A stretch of DNA of 56,029 nucleotides from Eubacterium sp. (lineage in GTDB: Bacteria > Bacillota > Clostridia > Lachnospirales > Lachnospiraceae). Below the pieces are notes generated by a model. The model did not search any database, had not been told where the DNA came from, and saw only the letters and a list, made by a program, of their open reading frames with translations. Numbering within the stretch: position 1 is the stretch's first letter; the number at the start of each line of letters is the position of its first letter. Shown in pieces: positions 26,136 through 36,525 of this stretch. The translations under genes and the position numbers were made by a program. The stretch is from positions 1-56,029 of the forward strand of contig JAFOIV010000092.1 in the NCBI GenBank assembly GCA_017420535.1, in the 5' to 3' direction.

Positions 26136-26672
26136 TTAAACTAACTCAAGAATAACTTCAAGAGCGCCATCACCACGTCTCTGACCGATCTTAACGATTC
26201 TTGTGTAACCGCCCTTTCTGTCAGCGTACTTTGATGCATACTCGTTGAAAAGCTTCTCTGTAAGGTCAACCTTCTTTGTAGCTGCTTTCTTTCCTGCTGC
26301 GTCAGTAGGAACTTCAACTACTGGGTAAAGAACCTTGAGCATCTCACGTCTAGCGTGAAGCTTTGAAGGCTTATCCTTCTTAATTGTCTTTGACTCTTCA
26401 TGGTACTTTGTTACCTTCTTGCCATCAACAACTTCTTTGATTCTCTTTCCGTCTTTATCCTTATCAGCAACCTTAACCTGAACTGTAACTTCTTCGAAGT
26501 TGTCCTTCTCATCGATTGCGTTCTTGATAAGCTTTTCAGCTATCTGACGAACTTCCTTAGCTCTAGCCTCAGTTGTCTTAATCTTTCCATGATAAATAAG
26601 CTGTGTTACCTGGTTTCTAAGAAGTGCCTTTCTCTGATCTGACTTCTTTCCAAGCTTTCTGTACATTGCCAT
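26136..26672 (-). CDS. rplQ: 50S ribosomal protein L17, long form
   Basis: 178 aa against roughly 113-130 in most bacteria. The core is present: MYRKLGKKSDQRKALLRNQV at the start, the LHARREMLKVLYP segment and GGYTRIVKIGQRRGDGALEVILEL at the end. About 40 extra charged residues (KDKDGKRIKEVVDGKKVTK region, about residues 66-105) and a smaller insert (PTDAAGKKAATKK) interrupt it. Both are in frame and not frameshift products. It follows rpoA by 100 bases. Confidence 0.95.
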   Translation of the reverse strand: MAMYRKLGKKSDQRKALLRNQVTQLIYHGKIKTTEARAKEVRQIAEKLIKNAIDEKDNFEEVTVQVKVADKDKDGKRIKEVVDGKKVTKYHEESKTIKKDKPSKLHARREMLKVLYPVVEVPTDAAGKKAATKKVDLTEKLFNEYASKYADRKGGYTRIVKIGQRRGDGALEVILELV

Positions 26673-26772
26673 ATGCTTTATCCTTTCTTATCCGTGTTAC
26701 GGATCTTCACTATGCGTACTTCTTTAAAATCTACGATTCCAAAGTAACCTTCCGCCTAAGTGGTAATTTATA

Positions 26773-27732
26773 TTATTCTTCGCTTGTTGTTCTAAGTGAA
26801 TAACCTAAATCAGCAAGTTTGTTTAAAACTTCATCTAATGACTTACGTCCAAGATTACGAACTTTCATCATCTCTTCTGGAGTCTTGTTGCAAAGTTCCT
26901 TAACAGTATTGATACCAGCTCTCTTGAGACAGTTGTATGAACGTACTGAAAGTTCAAGTTCGTCAATAGAAACGTCCTTACCCTCAGTCTTTTCAACTGC
27001 TTCAGGCTCAGCAATAACATCAATATTGTTAGATGCCTCTGAAAGACCAATGAAGAGTTTAAGATGCTCATCAAGAACCTTAGCTGCAAGGCTCACTGCA
27101 TCTTCCGGTGTTATAGTTCCATTAGTAAATACGTCAAGTGTTAACTTGTCGTAATCTGTCATCTGACCAACACGAGTATTTTCTACAGTCATGTTAACAC
27201 GCTCGATTGGAGTAAAGATTGAATCAACTGCGATAACATCGATAGCTGTATCAAGTTCTTTATTCTTATCAGCGCTTACATATCCTCTACCATTTCTAAT
27301 AGTAAGTTCCATCTCAAGTCTGGCATCAGGTCCGCTAAGGTTAGCTATAACAAGATCTGGGTTTAAAATCTCAATATCTCCATCTGTACGGATATCTGCT
27401 GCTGTAACAACACAGTTACCAGATGCTTCAATATAAGCAGTCTTTGGCTCATTAGAAGAAGAATTGTTCTTAAGACAGAGTTCCTTAATATTCATAATGA
27501 TCTCTGTAACATCTTCCTTAACGCCTGGAATAGATGTGAACTCATGTAATACGCCCTTGATCTTAACTGCACTTACAGCAGTTCCAGGGAGTGAAGAAAG
27601 CATAATTCTTCTAAGAGAGTTACCGAGTGTTGTTCCGTAACCTCTTTCTAATGGCTCTACAACAAATTTTCCATACTTGTTGTCATCTGATTTCTCAGCT
27701 ATTTCAATTTTTGGTTTTTCGAATTCGAACAC
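26773..27732 (-). CDS. rpoA: RNA polymerase alpha subunit
   Basis: 319 aa. The N-terminal assembly domain shows [28 protein letters not shown]; the C-terminal domain that contacts UP elements and activators has [19 protein letters not shown] and [15 protein letters not shown]. Normal length, in the usual place between rpsD and rplQ. Confidence 0.98.
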   Translation of the reverse strand: MFEFEKPKIEIAEKSDDNKYGKFVVEPLERGYGTTLGNSLRRIMLSSLPGTAVSAVKIKGVLHEFTSIPGVKEDVTEIIMNIKELCLKNNSSSNEPKTAYIEASGNCVVTAADIRTDGDIEILNPDLVIANLSGPDARLEMELTIRNGRGYVSADKNKELDTAIDVIAVDSIFTPIERVNMTVENTRVGQMTDYDKLTLDVFTNGTITPEDAVSLAAKVLDEHLKLFIGLSEASNNIDVIAEPEAVEKTEGKDVSIDELELSVRSYNCLKRAGINTVKELCNKTPEEMMKVRNLGRKSLDEVLNKLADLGYSLRTTSEE

Positions 27733-27821
27733 GGTCGTCGCCCCTCCTTATGAATCTGACTATTCTTTACCAAACTGCAGGCCACATATAAAATGCAGCC
27801 ATACAGAAATCTATCAATGGT

Positions 27822-28415
27822 TTACTTAGAATATAACTCGACGATAAGGGTCTCATTTACAGGAACGTCGATCTGCTCTCTTAATGGAAGCTCGATTACC
27901 TTTCCTGATAATGTGTCTAAGCTAGCTTCAAGCCAAGCAGGTACTGAAACACCATTGTTAGCCTCAACGATATCCTTAAATCTCTGGATATTCTTTGACT
28001 TCTCTCTGATTTCAATTGTGTCACCTGGCTGAACCTTGTATGATGGAACATTAACTGTCTTACCATTTACAAGTACGAATCTATGTGTAACGATCTGTCT
28101 AGCTTCACGTCTTGTTCTAGCAAATCCCATACGGAAAATGATGTTATCGAGTCTTAACTCGAGTAACTGCATAAGATTTGTACCAACAAGTCCTGGCATT
28201 CTCTCAGCTTTCTCATAAAGGTTACGGAAAGGCTTCTCCTGAACGCCATAAATGAATTTAGCCTTCTGCTTCTCACGAAGCTGAAGTCCATATTCAGAAA
28301 CTTTTCTTCCACTTCTCATAGATTTTCTATAAGATGTTTTATTTACTCCAAGATAAGCAGGCTCCATATCGAGGGATCTGCATCTTTTAAGAACAGGGGT
28401 TCTGTTAATTGCCAT
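27822..28415 (-). CDS. rpsD: 30S ribosomal protein S4
   Basis: 197 aa with the S4 RNA-binding domain ([31 protein letters not shown]). The N-terminus lacks the CxxC zinc pairs of some S4 proteins, a common clostridial form. S4 is a known autoregulator in other bacteria, relevant to the structured region before rpsM. Confidence 0.97.
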   Translation of the reverse strand: MAINRTPVLKRCRSLDMEPAYLGVNKTSYRKSMRSGRKVSEYGLQLREKQKAKFIYGVQEKPFRNLYEKAERMPGLVGTNLMQLLELRLDNIIFRMGFARTRREARQIVTHRFVLVNGKTVNVPSYKVQPGDTIEIREKSKNIQRFKDIVEANNGVSVPAWLEASLDTLSGKVIELPLREQIDVPVNETLIVELYSK

Positions 28416-28434
28416 TTTATAAAGTACCTCCTAA

Positions 28435-28833
28435 TCAGACTCTTCTTCTCTTTGGTGGACGGCAACCGTTGTGTGGAACAGGAGTAACATCTTTGATTGT
28501 TACAACCTGAAGACCACATGCAGCGAGTGCACGGATAGCAGCCTCACGGCCTGATCCTGGTCCCTTAACCATAACGTCAACTGTCTTTAAGCCATAAGGT
28601 GCAGCAGCTTTGCAAGCTGTCTCTGCTGCCATCTGAGCTGCATAAGGTGTTGATTTCTTTGAACCTCTGAAACCAAGTCCGCCTGCGCTTGCCCATGAAA
28701 GAGCATTACCTTCAGCATCTGTTAATGTAACGATTGTATTATTAAAAGAAGACTGAATATGGGCCTGTCCATGTTCAACTATCTTTCTATTACGCTTCTT
28801 AGCTACTTTTTTTGTAACTTTTGCATTAGCCAT
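28435..28833 (-). CDS. rpsK: 30S ribosomal protein S11
   Basis: 132 aa: [37 protein letters not shown] and the C-terminal [17 protein letters not shown] are diagnostic. It lies 25 bases after rpsM and 19 before rpsD. Confidence 0.98.
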   Translation of the reverse strand: MANAKVTKKVAKKRNRKIVEHGQAHIQSSFNNTIVTLTDAEGNALSWASAGGLGFRGSKKSTPYAAQMAAETACKAAAPYGLKTVDVMVKGPGSGREAAIRALAACGLQVVTIKDVTPVPHNGCRPPKRRRV

Positions 28834-28858
28834 GAACTAAATTCCTCCAAATATTTTA

Positions 28859-29227
28859 TTACTTCTTCTTGTTTGCAACTGTCTTCTTAGGACCCTTACG
28901 AGTACGAGCATTGTTCTTTGTGTTCTGTCCACGTACTGGAAGGCTTCTTCTGTGACGGATACCACGATAGCATCCAACTTCCTGAAGACGCTTAATGTTA
29001 AGTGCTGTTTCTCTACGAAGATCACCTTCTACTGTAACTGATTCATTGATTACATCGCTGATCTTACGTACTTCATCATCTGTTAAGTCGCGAACTCTTG
29101 TATCTGGGTTAACTCCAGCTGATGCAAGGATATTCTTTGATGTTGCAAGACCGATACCATAGATGTATGTGAGACCGATCTCTACACGCTTGTCTCTAGG
29201 TAAGTCTACACCTGAAATACGAGCCAT
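28859..29227 (-). CDS. rpsM: 30S ribosomal protein S13
   Basis: 122 aa: [25 protein letters not shown] at the start, the [28 protein letters not shown]-terminus, and a lysine-rich tail. It is first gene of the alpha group and is preceded by a 256-base structured gap and a CGGAGG ribosome binding site. Confidence 0.98.
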   Translation of the reverse strand: MARISGVDLPRDKRVEIGLTYIYGIGLATSKNILASAGVNPDTRVRDLTDDEVRKISDVINESVTVEGDLRRETALNIKRLQEVGCYRGIRHRRSLPVRGQNTKNNARTRKGPKKTVANKKK

Positions 29228-29483
29228 ATTGTTTTTACCTCCGAAAAAATTAAAAAAAATTGCCGCGATACATTCTCCGAGTAACTCCTGTATGGACGCA
29301 GGAGGTGAAATATATACCCATAAATGTACTCATCCACATGTAGTATCACGAGAATATGACGAAACTCGTGTACCCGTCGCACTTACAATTTAAGTGCTCT
29401 GTTTTTTAACGCACAAATAGACAAGGTATTTTTATATGATGGGCTAAACATCAAATACCCTGCTCCTCATTTGTTCAAAGCTA
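29228..29483 (-). promoter_or_regulatory. structured untranslated region between rpmJ and rpsM
   Basis: 256 gene-free bases with four hairpins (plus coordinates): GGTATTT/AAATACC 29425-29459 with inner TGATG/CATCA; GCACTTA/TAAGTGC 29379-29397; CACGAG/CTCGTG 29347-29370; CTCCTG/CAGGAG 29285-29304. None is followed by a U-tract on the minus strand, so they are not simple terminators. The place corresponds to the alpha operon leader that S4 controls in E. coli. No convincing promoter was seen. Confidence 0.6.
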
Positions 29484-29597
29484 TTAGCCCTGACGCTGCT
29501 TGTGCTTAGGATTCTCGCAGATTATAAGAACTCTGCCTTTTCTTTTAATGACTTTGCACTTATCGCAAATTGGTTTTACTGATGCACGAACCTTCAT
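29484..29597 (-). CDS. rpmJ: 50S ribosomal protein L36
   Basis: A 37-aa gene, reading [14 protein letters not shown], then [20 protein letters not shown] and RQG. Three cysteines and one histidine form the zinc site of the C+ type of L36. ATG at 29597 follows AAAGGAG. It lies between infA and rpsM as in other Firmicutes. Confidence 0.97.
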   Translation of the reverse strand: MKVRASVKPICDKCKVIKRKGRVLIICENPKHKQRQG

Positions 29598-29691
29598 TAA
29601 AATTATCTCCTTTCATGAGAAGTCTTTGCAAAAACTCATTCTAACAAAAAAAGTCAAGTATTGCAAGAAAAATTATTGCAAAAACCTAAAT

Positions 29692-29910
29692 CTATTTCGC
29701 TCTCCAAGTGATTCTTCCCTTTGTAAGATCATATGGTGAGAGAACTACCGTTACTTTATCCCCAGGAAGAATCTTAATATAATTCATTCTGAGTCTGCCA
29801 CTGATTGTAGCAAGAATTGTTGCGCCATTTTCAAGTTCAACATTGAACATGGCATTTGGAAGCTTCTCTAATACAACGCCTTCACATTCAATTTCATCTG
29901 CTTTTGACAT
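29692..29910 (-). CDS. infA: translation initiation factor IF-1
   Basis: 72 aa, the standard length, with the S1/OB fold: [42 protein letters not shown] and LTKGRITWR. It occupies the A-site region of the 30S subunit during initiation. It lies 24 bases downstream of adk. Confidence 0.98.
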   Translation of the reverse strand: MSKADEIECEGVVLEKLPNAMFNVELENGATILATISGRLRMNYIKILPGDKVTVVLSPYDLTKGRITWRAK

Positions 29911-29934
29911 TCTCTTCTAACTCCCTTTTCTTAA

Positions 29935-30579
29935 TTACTCACCAAGGATTGCTGTAATATCAGCGAATACCTTGTCCATATCCTGTGTTCCATCTATATT
30001 TTTAACGATGCCGGCCTTATCGTAATAGTCAATAAGTGGCTGTGTCTGTTTGTGATAAACATCAAGTCTGTTAAGAACTGTTTCAGGCTTGTCATCATCA
30101 CGGAGGATAAGATCAGCTCCGCAGTGATCACACTTATCTTCTGTCTTTGGTGCATTAAATACGATGTGATATGTAGCACCGCAATTAACACATGCTCTTC
30201 TACCTGACATTCTGTTTACGATATTCTCATCCGGAACATCTACATTGATTGCATAGTCAACTTTCTCGCCGTTAGCTGCGAGAGCCTTGTCAAGTGCTTC
30301 TGCCTGTGGAATTGTTCTTGGGAATCCATCAAGGACATAACCCTTAACACAGTCATCAGCTTTAAATCTATCCATGATAAGGTCAACAACCAGCTCATCT
30401 GGTACAAGTTCTCCCTTATCCATATATGTCTTAGCCTTATTGCCAAGTTCTGTACCATTCTTTATATTTGCTCTGAAAATATCTCCTGTTGAGATATGTG
30501 GAATACCGTACTTTGAAGCTATCATTTTAGCCTGTGTGCCTTTACCCGCACCAGGTGCGCCAAGCATAATTATTTTCAT
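29935..30579 (-). CDS. adk: adenylate kinase
   Basis: It interconverts AMP, ADP and ATP. The 214-aa product has the P-loop [10 protein letters not shown], the DGFPRT motif, and a long LID with four zinc-binding cysteines (CVNCG and CDHCG), the Gram-positive type. I chose ATG at 30579 (MKIIMLG) because AAAGGATGA precedes it; the longer frame adds residues not found in the family. A terminator-like hairpin separates it from secY. Confidence 0.97.
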   Translation of the reverse strand: MKIIMLGAPGAGKGTQAKMIASKYGIPHISTGDIFRANIKNGTELGNKAKTYMDKGELVPDELVVDLIMDRFKADDCVKGYVLDGFPRTIPQAEALDKALAANGEKVDYAINVDVPDENIVNRMSGRRACVNCGATYHIVFNAPKTEDKCDHCGADLILRDDDKPETVLNRLDVYHKQTQPLIDYYDKAGIVKNIDGTQDMDKVFADITAILGE

Positions 30580-30603
30580 AACAGATTCATCCTTTTCTTT
30601 TAA

Positions 30604-30654
30604 AAATGAAAAATTAGGGATTAAAGCCTGACACATCGTCAGGCCTTTAGTCCC
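30604..30654 (-). terminator. terminator-like hairpin between secY and adk
   Basis: On the minus strand GGGACTAAAGGCCTGAC pairs with GTCAGGCTTTAATCCC (plus 30638-30654 with 30617-30632; one bulge, one G-T), loop GATGT, followed by TAATTTTTCATTTTT. This fits an intrinsic terminator or attenuator inside the spc run, 14 bases after the secY stop. It would lower expression of adk, infA and rpmJ relative to secY. Confidence 0.75.
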
Positions 30655-30667
30655 TTATTTTTGTCTA

Positions 30668-31987
30668 CTAATTATTCAAAAATCCTGAGTAATTACGGAC
30701 AACCATCTTAGATTCGATCTGCTTGATTGTCTCTATAATTACACCAACGATAATGATAAGTGATGTTCCACCAAATGATACATCTGCACCAAATCTTCCG
30801 TTGAAGAAGATTGGGATCAGAGCTACTATCATTAATCCAACTGCACCGATGATTACGATGTAATTAAGTATATTGTTGAGGTATTCCTGTGTTGGCTTAC
30901 CAGGTCTGATACCTGGAACAAATCCGCCGCTCTTCTTTAAATTCTGAGCTATTTCCATTGGATTAAAAGAAATAGATGTATAGAAATATGCAAAGAAGAT
31001 TACAAGTACAATATAAATCACCAGTCCAATATATGCCCAAGGATAACCTGGTCTGAACCAGAAATTTGAATTAAGCCCCTCTAATATACGTGTCCCCACA
31101 GTACTCTTAACCTGGATACTGAATAAATTTACTATAACACTTGGTACCGACATTAATGTTGAAGCAAAAATGATCGGCATAACATTACCAGTATTTACCT
31201 TAAGAGGAATATGAGTTGACTGACCACCTACTCTTCTTCTGCCAGCAACACGCTGTGCATAAGAAACAGGGATTCTTCTCTCAGCATCATTAAGTAAGAT
31301 TGTAAGAACTGTTGTAAGAAGGATGATAGCTGCGATCACGCAAACTACTATAACCTGTATTACGATATTCTTACCAGAAACGAACATTACCTTAAGGCTA
31401 TGTAAGTTCTCTGGGATTCTTGAAACGATGTTGATAAGGAGAATGATAGAAATACCATTTCCTACACCCTTTTCAGTGATTCTGTCACCCAGCCACATTA
31501 TAAATGTTGAGCCTGCTGTAAGTATTACTACAATAGTAATAACTGAGAAAGCATTATAATTATTAAGTGCTCCCTGACGTCCAAATCCGATTGTCAGTCC
31601 GAGAGACTCAATAATTGCAAGTATTACAGCAACAGCTCTTGTAATAGCTGTTATCTTTTTTCTGCCGTCCTCGCCATCCTTCTGCAGATCTTCTAATGCA
31701 GGGATAGCGATTGTCAGCAACTGAATAATAATCGATGATGTGATATAAGGTGTTACACTAAGCGCAAAAATTGAAAATTTTTCCATTGAACCACCGGTAA
31801 ATGAGTTAAACATATTGCTAGCTGCATCTCCAAATGATTTTGCCATTATCTCGGCAATAAGAGCTGAGTTAACACCTGGAGCTGGAATTTTGGAACCAAG
31901 TCTAACTACAACTAAAATAAACAGAGTAAAAAGTAAACCATTTCTAATCTCTTTTATTTTAAAAGCGTTTCTCAAGGTTTTAAGCAT
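30668..31987 (-). CDS. secY: preprotein translocase subunit SecY
   Basis: 439-aa channel protein with ten predicted membrane helices. Marks include RLGSKIPAPGVN near the start, the GIGNGIS-like GVGNGISIILLINI loop, SYAQRV and KKSGGFVPGIRPGKPT. Normal length and place, between rplO and adk. Confidence 0.98.
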   Translation of the reverse strand: MLKTLRNAFKIKEIRNGLLFTLFILVVVRLGSKIPAPGVNSALIAEIMAKSFGDAASNMFNSFTGGSMEKFSIFALSVTPYITSSIIIQLLTIAIPALEDLQKDGEDGRKKITAITRAVAVILAIIESLGLTIGFGRQGALNNYNAFSVITIVVILTAGSTFIMWLGDRITEKGVGNGISIILLINIVSRIPENLHSLKVMFVSGKNIVIQVIVVCVIAAIILLTTVLTILLNDAERRIPVSYAQRVAGRRRVGGQSTHIPLKVNTGNVMPIIFASTLMSVPSVIVNLFSIQVKSTVGTRILEGLNSNFWFRPGYPWAYIGLVIYIVLVIFFAYFYTSISFNPMEIAQNLKKSGGFVPGIRPGKPTQEYLNNILNYIVIIGAVGLMIVALIPIFFNGRFGADVSFGGTSLIIIVGVIIETIKQIESKMVVRNYSGFLNN

Positions 31988-31990
31988 TGA

Positions 31991-32431
31991 TTATTTCACC
32001 TCTACTTTTCCACCAGCAGCTTCGATCTTTTCTGCAGCAGCAGCTGAAACAGCGTCTACAGAAACAGTGAGCTTCTTTGTTAACTCTCCATTTCCTAATA
32101 TCTTTACTCCATCACGTGGATTCTTTACAATACCAGCTTCGATAAGGCTGCCTACTGTGATTTCAGCACCATCTTCGAATCTGTTAAGAACAGAAACATT
32201 TACAGTTACGATCTGCTTTGAATTTCTGCACTTGAAACCTCTCTTAGGAAGACGTCTGTAAAGAGGCATCTGACCACCTTCAAAACCTGGTCTAGGTGCT
32301 CCTGAACGAGCCTTCTGTCCTTTATGTCCTTTACCTGCAGTTTTGCCGTTTCCTGATCCATGTCCACGTCCGCGTCTGAAGTCATCACGTGTTACTGAAC
32401 CTTCAGCTGGCTTTAAACTTGATAAATCCAT
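31991..32431 (-). CDS. rplO: 50S ribosomal protein L15
   Basis: 146 aa with the N-terminal glycine-rich extension ([20 protein letters not shown]) and [20 protein letters not shown]. Only three bases separate it from secY, and 15 from rpmD. Confidence 0.98.
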   Translation of the reverse strand: MDLSSLKPAEGSVTRDDFRRGRGHGSGNGKTAGKGHKGQKARSGAPRPGFEGGQMPLYRRLPKRGFKCRNSKQIVTVNVSVLNRFEDGAEITVGSLIEAGIVKNPRDGVKILGNGELTKKLTVSVDAVSAAAAEKIEAAGGKVEVK

Positions 32432-32446
32432 GACTGTACCTCCTTA

Positions 32447-32629
32447 TTATGCTTCTTCTACCTTTAATAAATAACTAACCTGAGCAATCATTCCCTTTGT
32501 AGCAGCATTGTTAGGAAGTTCAACAGTCTTGTGCATCTTAGTAAGACCAAGAGCTTCAACTGTTCTTCTGTGCTTTGGAACAGCGCCGATAGGTGATTTT
32601 ACAAGTGTTACCTTAATTGTATCTGCCAT
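32447..32629 (-). CDS. rpmD: 50S ribosomal protein L30
   Basis: 60 aa: IKVTLVKSPIGAVPKHRRTVEALGL and the MIAQVSYLLKVEE end are diagnostic. Standard bacterial length. Confidence 0.97.
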   Translation of the reverse strand: MADTIKVTLVKSPIGAVPKHRRTVEALGLTKMHKTVELPNNAATKGMIAQVSYLLKVEEA

Positions 32630-32642
32630 TGTTTCTTACCTC

Positions 32643-33152
32643 CTACTTAACTATCTCGTCAACTGACTTACCACGAAGTCTAGCGATTTCAGCAGGATCC
32701 TTAATCTCACTAAGACCAGCAAGTGTAGCAAGAACTACGTTCTGCTTGTTGTTTGATCCAAGTGACTTTGTACGGATATTTCTGTATCCAGCAAGTTCAA
32801 GTACTGAACGAGCAGGACCACCAGCGATAATACCAGTACCTTCTGGAGCAGTCTTAAGAAGTACGTGAGCACTTCCATAAATTCCTGTATATCCGTATGG
32901 AATACTTCCATTCTCATTGATAGGAACTTCGATCATGTTCTTGATAGCGTCCTCTTTAGCTTTGCGGATAGCTTCTGGAATTTCAGCAGCCTTTCCAACA
33001 CCAGCGCCAACATGTCCGTTACGGTCTCCAACTACTATAAGTGCAGCAAATCTCATGTTACGTCCGCCTTTTACAACTTTTGTAACACGCTTGATAGCTA
33101 CTACATTATCTGCAAGTTCTAATGAATTTGCATCGAATTTTGTATGCTTCAT
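32643..33152 (-). CDS. rpsE: 30S ribosomal protein S5
   Basis: 169 aa with the double-stranded RNA-binding fold: [45 protein letters not shown], and [18 protein letters not shown]. Normal length. It lies 13 bases before rpmD. Confidence 0.98.
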   Translation of the reverse strand: MKHTKFDANSLELADNVVAIKRVTKVVKGGRNMRFAALIVVGDRNGHVGAGVGKAAEIPEAIRKAKEDAIKNMIEVPINENGSIPYGYTGIYGSAHVLLKTAPEGTGIIAGGPARSVLELAGYRNIRTKSLGSNNKQNVVLATLAGLSEIKDPAEIARLRGKSVDEIVK

Positions 33153-33172
33153 TTAAGTCTATTTCCTCCTTA

Positions 33173-33541
33173 TTAGAATTCGAGACCAGCTTCTCTTGCT
33201 GCATCAGCTAAAGCCTTGATCTTACCCTGATATATAAATCCGCCTCTGTCAAATACAACTTCCTTAATACCGGCAGCTGTTGCTCTTTCAGCGATTACCT
33301 TTCCAAGGTATGCTGCAGCATCAACGTTGTTTGTCTTCTCAACTTCTGACTTAACAGCTTTTTCAAGTGTTGAAGCAGCTACGAGAGTCTTACCAACTGT
33401 ATCATCAATGATCTGAGCGTATATATGATTGTTGCTTCTGAAAACTGCGAGTCTTGGTCTCTCAGCAGTTCCACTGAAACGATTGCGAATCTTTAAATGT
33501 TTCTTTTCACGAATTGCGCTTCTAGATTCTTTTGTTATCAT
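33173..33541 (-). CDS. rplR: 50S ribosomal protein L18
   Basis: 122 aa: [30 protein letters not shown] near the start and [28 protein letters not shown] at the end, the 5S rRNA-binding L18 pattern. Confidence 0.98.
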   Translation of the reverse strand: MITKESRSAIREKKHLKIRNRFSGTAERPRLAVFRSNNHIYAQIIDDTVGKTLVAASTLEKAVKSEVEKTNNVDAAAYLGKVIAERATAAGIKEVVFDRGGFIYQGKIKALADAAREAGLEF

Positions 33542-33558
33542 TCTAGTTCACTCCTTTA

Positions 33559-34098
33559 TTATTTCTTACCGGTCTTACCAACCTTACGTCTGATTACTTC
33601 ATAATCGTACTTGATACCCTTGCCCTTATATGGCTCTGGTGATCTAGTATCTCTGATTTCAGCAGCGTACTGGCCGACCTTTTCCTTGTTGATACCTGTG
33701 ATGATGATCTTGTTATCTTCAACAGTTGTTGAAATTCCTTCAGGATCTTCCATCTCAACAGGATGTGAATAGCCGAGTGAAAGAACAAGTTTCTTGCCCT
33801 GCTTCTGAGCTCTGTAACCTACACCGTTAACTTCGAGTGTCTTCTTGTAGCCGTCTGTAACACCAACAACCATGTTATTGATAAGTGTTCTTGTAAGACC
33901 ATGAAGAGATTTCATCTTCTTTAAGTCATTTGGTCTTTTTACAAGGATCTCAGCACCTTCAACAGTGATTTCCATCTCTGATGGAAGAACTCTTGAAAGC
34001 TCGCCCTTAGGACCCTTAACAGTCACCTTGTTATTTTCTGCTATTTCAACAGTAACACCTGCTGGAATAGCGATAGGCAGTCTTCCGATTCGTGACAT
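33559..34098 (-). CDS. rplF: 50S ribosomal protein L6
   Basis: 179 aa: [15 protein letters not shown] at the start, [25 protein letters not shown], and the C-terminal [21 protein letters not shown]. Normal length. Confidence 0.98.
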   Translation of the reverse strand: MSRIGRLPIAIPAGVTVEIAENNKVTVKGPKGELSRVLPSEMEITVEGAEILVKRPNDLKKMKSLHGLTRTLINNMVVGVTDGYKKTLEVNGVGYRAQKQGKKLVLSLGYSHPVEMEDPEGISTTVEDNKIIITGINKEKVGQYAAEIRDTRSPEPYKGKGIKYDYEVIRRKVGKTGKK

Positions 34099-34135
34099 TT
34101 GCCTTTACCTCCTAAAAAATTATGTATACTAATTA

Positions 34136-34537
34136 TTACCAAACGTATGCAAGAACTTCTCCGCCAACACCGGCTTTTCTTGCTTCCTTATCAGTGATAA
34201 CACCCTTGTTAGTTGAGATGATAGCTGTTCCAAGTCCACCGAGAACCTTAGGTAAATTCTCCTTATCAGCGTAAATACGAAGACCTGGCTTTGAGATTCT
34301 GCGAAGTCCCTTGATTACTCTTTCGCCAGACTCCTTATCATACTTAAGTGTGATTCTGAGCTGATCAAACTTACCATCATTTACAACCTCAACTGCCTTA
34401 ATATATCCTTCGTTAAGAAGAATATCAGCAATCGCCTGCTTCATCTTAGAAGCAGGTACATCTACTGTATCATGCTTTGCAGTATTTGCATTACGGATTC
34501 TTGTAAGCATATCTGCAATTGGATCGCTTATTGACAT
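34136..34537 (-). CDS. rpsH: 30S ribosomal protein S8
   Basis: 133 aa: [27 protein letters not shown] at the start and [31 protein letters not shown] at the end. S8 regulates the spc operon in E. coli; no matching site was identified near rplE here. Confidence 0.98.
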   Translation of the reverse strand: MSISDPIADMLTRIRNANTAKHDTVDVPASKMKQAIADILLNEGYIKAVEVVNDGKFDQLRITLKYDKESGERVIKGLRRISKPGLRIYADKENLPKVLGGLGTAIISTNKGVITDKEARKAGVGGEVLAYVW

Positions 34538-34561
34538 TTGTTTTGCCTCCTTAAATTAATC

Positions 34562-34747
34562 TTACCAGCTGGATTTCTTTACTCCAGGGATTTCACCCTT
34601 GTATGCTAATTCACGGAAGCAGATTCTGCAAATTCCGTATTTTCTTAAAACAGCATGTGGTCTTCCACAGATCTTGCAACGTGTATATTCTCTTGTTGAG
34701 AACTTCTGTGGTCTAGCCTGCTTAACTTTCATTGAAGTCTTTGCCAT
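34562..34747 (-). CDS. rpsZ: 30S ribosomal protein S14, zinc-binding type Z
   Basis: 61 aa, the short zinc form: CKICGRPH and CRICFREL give four zinc ligands. I chose ATG at 34747, preceded by AGGAGG, over the longer frame, which only reads through the rplE end. Confidence 0.97.
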   Translation of the reverse strand: MAKTSMKVKQARPQKFSTREYTRCKICGRPHAVLRKYGICRICFRELAYKGEIPGVKKSSW

Positions 34748-34760
34748 GATAATCCTCCTA

Positions 34761-35300
34761 TTACTTTCTGAAAGGCATTCCGAACAGTCTAAGGAGCTCT
34801 CTTGCTTCCTCATCTGTCTCAGCAGTTGTTACGAAAATGATATCCATACCTCTTACTTTATCTACCTTATCGTACTCGATTTCTGGGAAGATGATCTGTT
34901 CTTTGATACCAAGTGCGTAGTTACCTCTACCGTCGAATGAATCAGCGCTTACGCCTCTGAAGTCACGTACACGTGGAAGTGCAAGATTTACAAGTCTATC
35001 TGTGAACTCGTACATTCTCTCACCACGAAGTGTAACCTTACATCCGATTGGCATACCCTCACGGATCTTGAAGTTAGCAACTGACTTCTTTGCCTTAGTA
35101 ACAACTGGCTTCTGACCAGCGATTTCTGTAAGATCCTTAACAGCTGAATCAAGAACCTTTGCGTTTTCTTTAGCTTCGCCAACGCCCATGTTTACAACAA
35201 CCTTAACGAGCTTAGGAATCTGCATAACGTTCTTGTAGCCGAACTTCTTAATCATTGCGTCTTTTATTTCATCATTATATTTATCTCTTAATCTACTCAA
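34761..35300 (-). CDS. rplE: 50S ribosomal protein L5
   Basis: 179 aa: [26 protein letters not shown], the [17 protein letters not shown] loop, and [20 protein letters not shown]. It binds 5S rRNA. The stop lies 13 bases before rpsZ. Confidence 0.98.
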   Translation of the reverse strand: MSRLRDKYNDEIKDAMIKKFGYKNVMQIPKLVKVVVNMGVGEAKENAKVLDSAVKDLTEIAGQKPVVTKAKKSVANFKIREGMPIGCKVTLRGERMYEFTDRLVNLALPRVRDFRGVSADSFDGRGNYALGIKEQIIFPEIEYDKVDKVRGMDIIFVTTAETDEEARELLRLFGMPFRK

Positions 35301-35324
35301 AACTGTAAGCCTCCTTCCTTAGGA

Positions 35325-35645
35325 TTAATCTAACTTTTCGATCTTGCCATTTACTTTGACAACTCTTACTTTATCTTTCTTCTCACCCTGGAAGCTTACT
35401 CTAAGTGGTGTCTTATCGTCCTTTGTGATAGCGACATTAGAAATGTCTAAAGGAGCTTCCTTCTCGATGATTCCACCCTGCTGGTTAGACATGCTAGGCT
35501 TTGAATGTTTGAATACCTTGTTAACACCTTCTACAACAACCTTGTGGTTCTTTGTATCAACAGATAAAACTGTTCCAGGTGTTCCCTTATCCTTACCGGC
35601 GATAACTATAACTCTATCGCCCTTCTTAATCTTAGATGTTGCCAT
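35325..35645 (-). CDS. rplX: 50S ribosomal protein L24
   Basis: 106 aa starting MATSKIKKGDRVIVIAGKDKGTPG, with the KOW motif. ATG at 35645 follows AAGGAGG; the longer frame is not supported by a ribosome binding site. Confidence 0.97.
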   Translation of the reverse strand: MATSKIKKGDRVIVIAGKDKGTPGTVLSVDTKNHKVVVEGVNKVFKHSKPSMSNQQGGIIEKEAPLDISNVAITKDDKTPLRVSFQGEKKDKVRVVKVNGKIEKLD

Positions 35646-35658
35646 TACAGCTACCTCC

Positions 35659-36027
35659 TTACAGTACTTCAGGTGCAAGTGAGATGATCTTCATGAATTT
35701 CTTCTCTCTTAATTCTCTTGCAACTGGTCCAAATATACGTGTTCCCTTAGGATTCATATCATCCTTTATGATTACTGCTGCATTCTCATCGAACTTGATG
35801 TAAGAACCATCTTTACGATGTGCTCCCTTTACTGTACGAACTACAACTGCCTTAACAACGTCGCCTTTTTTAACAACTCCGCCTGGTGTTGCATCTTTAA
35901 CAGAAGCTACGATGACATCACCAATATTAGCATATCTTCTTGTTGAGCCGCCCATAACTCTGATGCAAAGAAGTTCTTTTGCGCCAGTGTTATCAGCAAC
36001 TTTAAGTCTTGTTTCCTGCTGTACCAT
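35659..36027 (-). CDS. rplN: 50S ribosomal protein L14
   Basis: 122 aa: [27 protein letters not shown] and the [20 protein letters not shown] end are diagnostic. Normal length. Confidence 0.98.
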   Translation of the reverse strand: MVQQETRLKVADNTGAKELLCIRVMGGSTRRYANIGDVIVASVKDATPGGVVKKGDVVKAVVVRTVKGAHRKDGSYIKFDENAAVIIKDDMNPKGTRIFGPVARELREKKFMKIISLAPEVL

Positions 36028-36042
36028 GACTCACGCGCCTCC

Positions 36043-36297
36043 TTATTTAGCTCTCTCTATAATCTCAACAAGTCTCCATCTCTTATCCTTTGAGAGTGGT
36101 CTTGTTTCCATAACTTTAACTCTATCGCCTACTTTACACTCGTTGTTTTCATCATGAGCTTTAAGCTTGTATGTTCTCTTAACGATCTTGCCGTAAAGAG
36201 GATGCTTAACGTTATCGATGATTGAAACAACAATCGTCTTATCCATCTTGTCACTTGTAACTAATCCTACACGTGTTTTTCTAAGATTTCTTTCCAT
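36043..36297 (-). CDS. rpsQ: 30S ribosomal protein S17
   Basis: 84 aa with the OB fold: [41 protein letters not shown] and [19 protein letters not shown]. Confidence 0.98.
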   Translation of the reverse strand: MERNLRKTRVGLVTSDKMDKTIVVSIIDNVKHPLYGKIVKRTYKLKAHDENNECKVGDRVKVMETRPLSKDKRWRLVEIIERAK

Positions 36298-36321
36298 TGT
36301 CTATTTCTCCTTTCGATAAGA

Positions 36322-36525
36322 TTAAGCATTTGCCTTTTCAGATATAGCTGTCTGAATTCTGGCAATGTTCTTTCTAACTATTTTAATTCTGCTTGTGTTC
36401 TCAAGCTGATTTGTTGCATTCTGGAACTTTAAGTTGAAAAGCTCCTTCTTGGCAGCTACGAGATCACTATTTAATTCTTCAACAGATTTAGCTTTTAATT
36501 CATTAACATAATCCTTAGTTTTCAC
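36322..36525 (-). CDS. rpmC: 50S ribosomal protein L29
   Basis: 67 aa, two-helix L29: [41 protein letters not shown]. Its start overlaps the rplP end by 11 bases, giving translational coupling. Confidence 0.97.
   Translation of the reverse strand: MKTKDYVNELKAKSVEELNSDLVAAKKELFNLKFQNATNQLENTSRIKIVRKNIARIQTAISEKANA

Noticed and set aside
29379-29411. GCACTTA hairpin followed by a T-run as a terminator
   Set aside because: The T-run lies on the plus strand, where no gene is transcribed into it; on the minus strand no U-tract follows.
29438-29452. The 12-mer ATGTTTAGCCCA (minus strand) shared with the loop of the stem-loop at 4732-4820
   Set aside because: The flanking stems differ in plan and the tip pairing is not preserved; chance similarity is more likely than a third copy.
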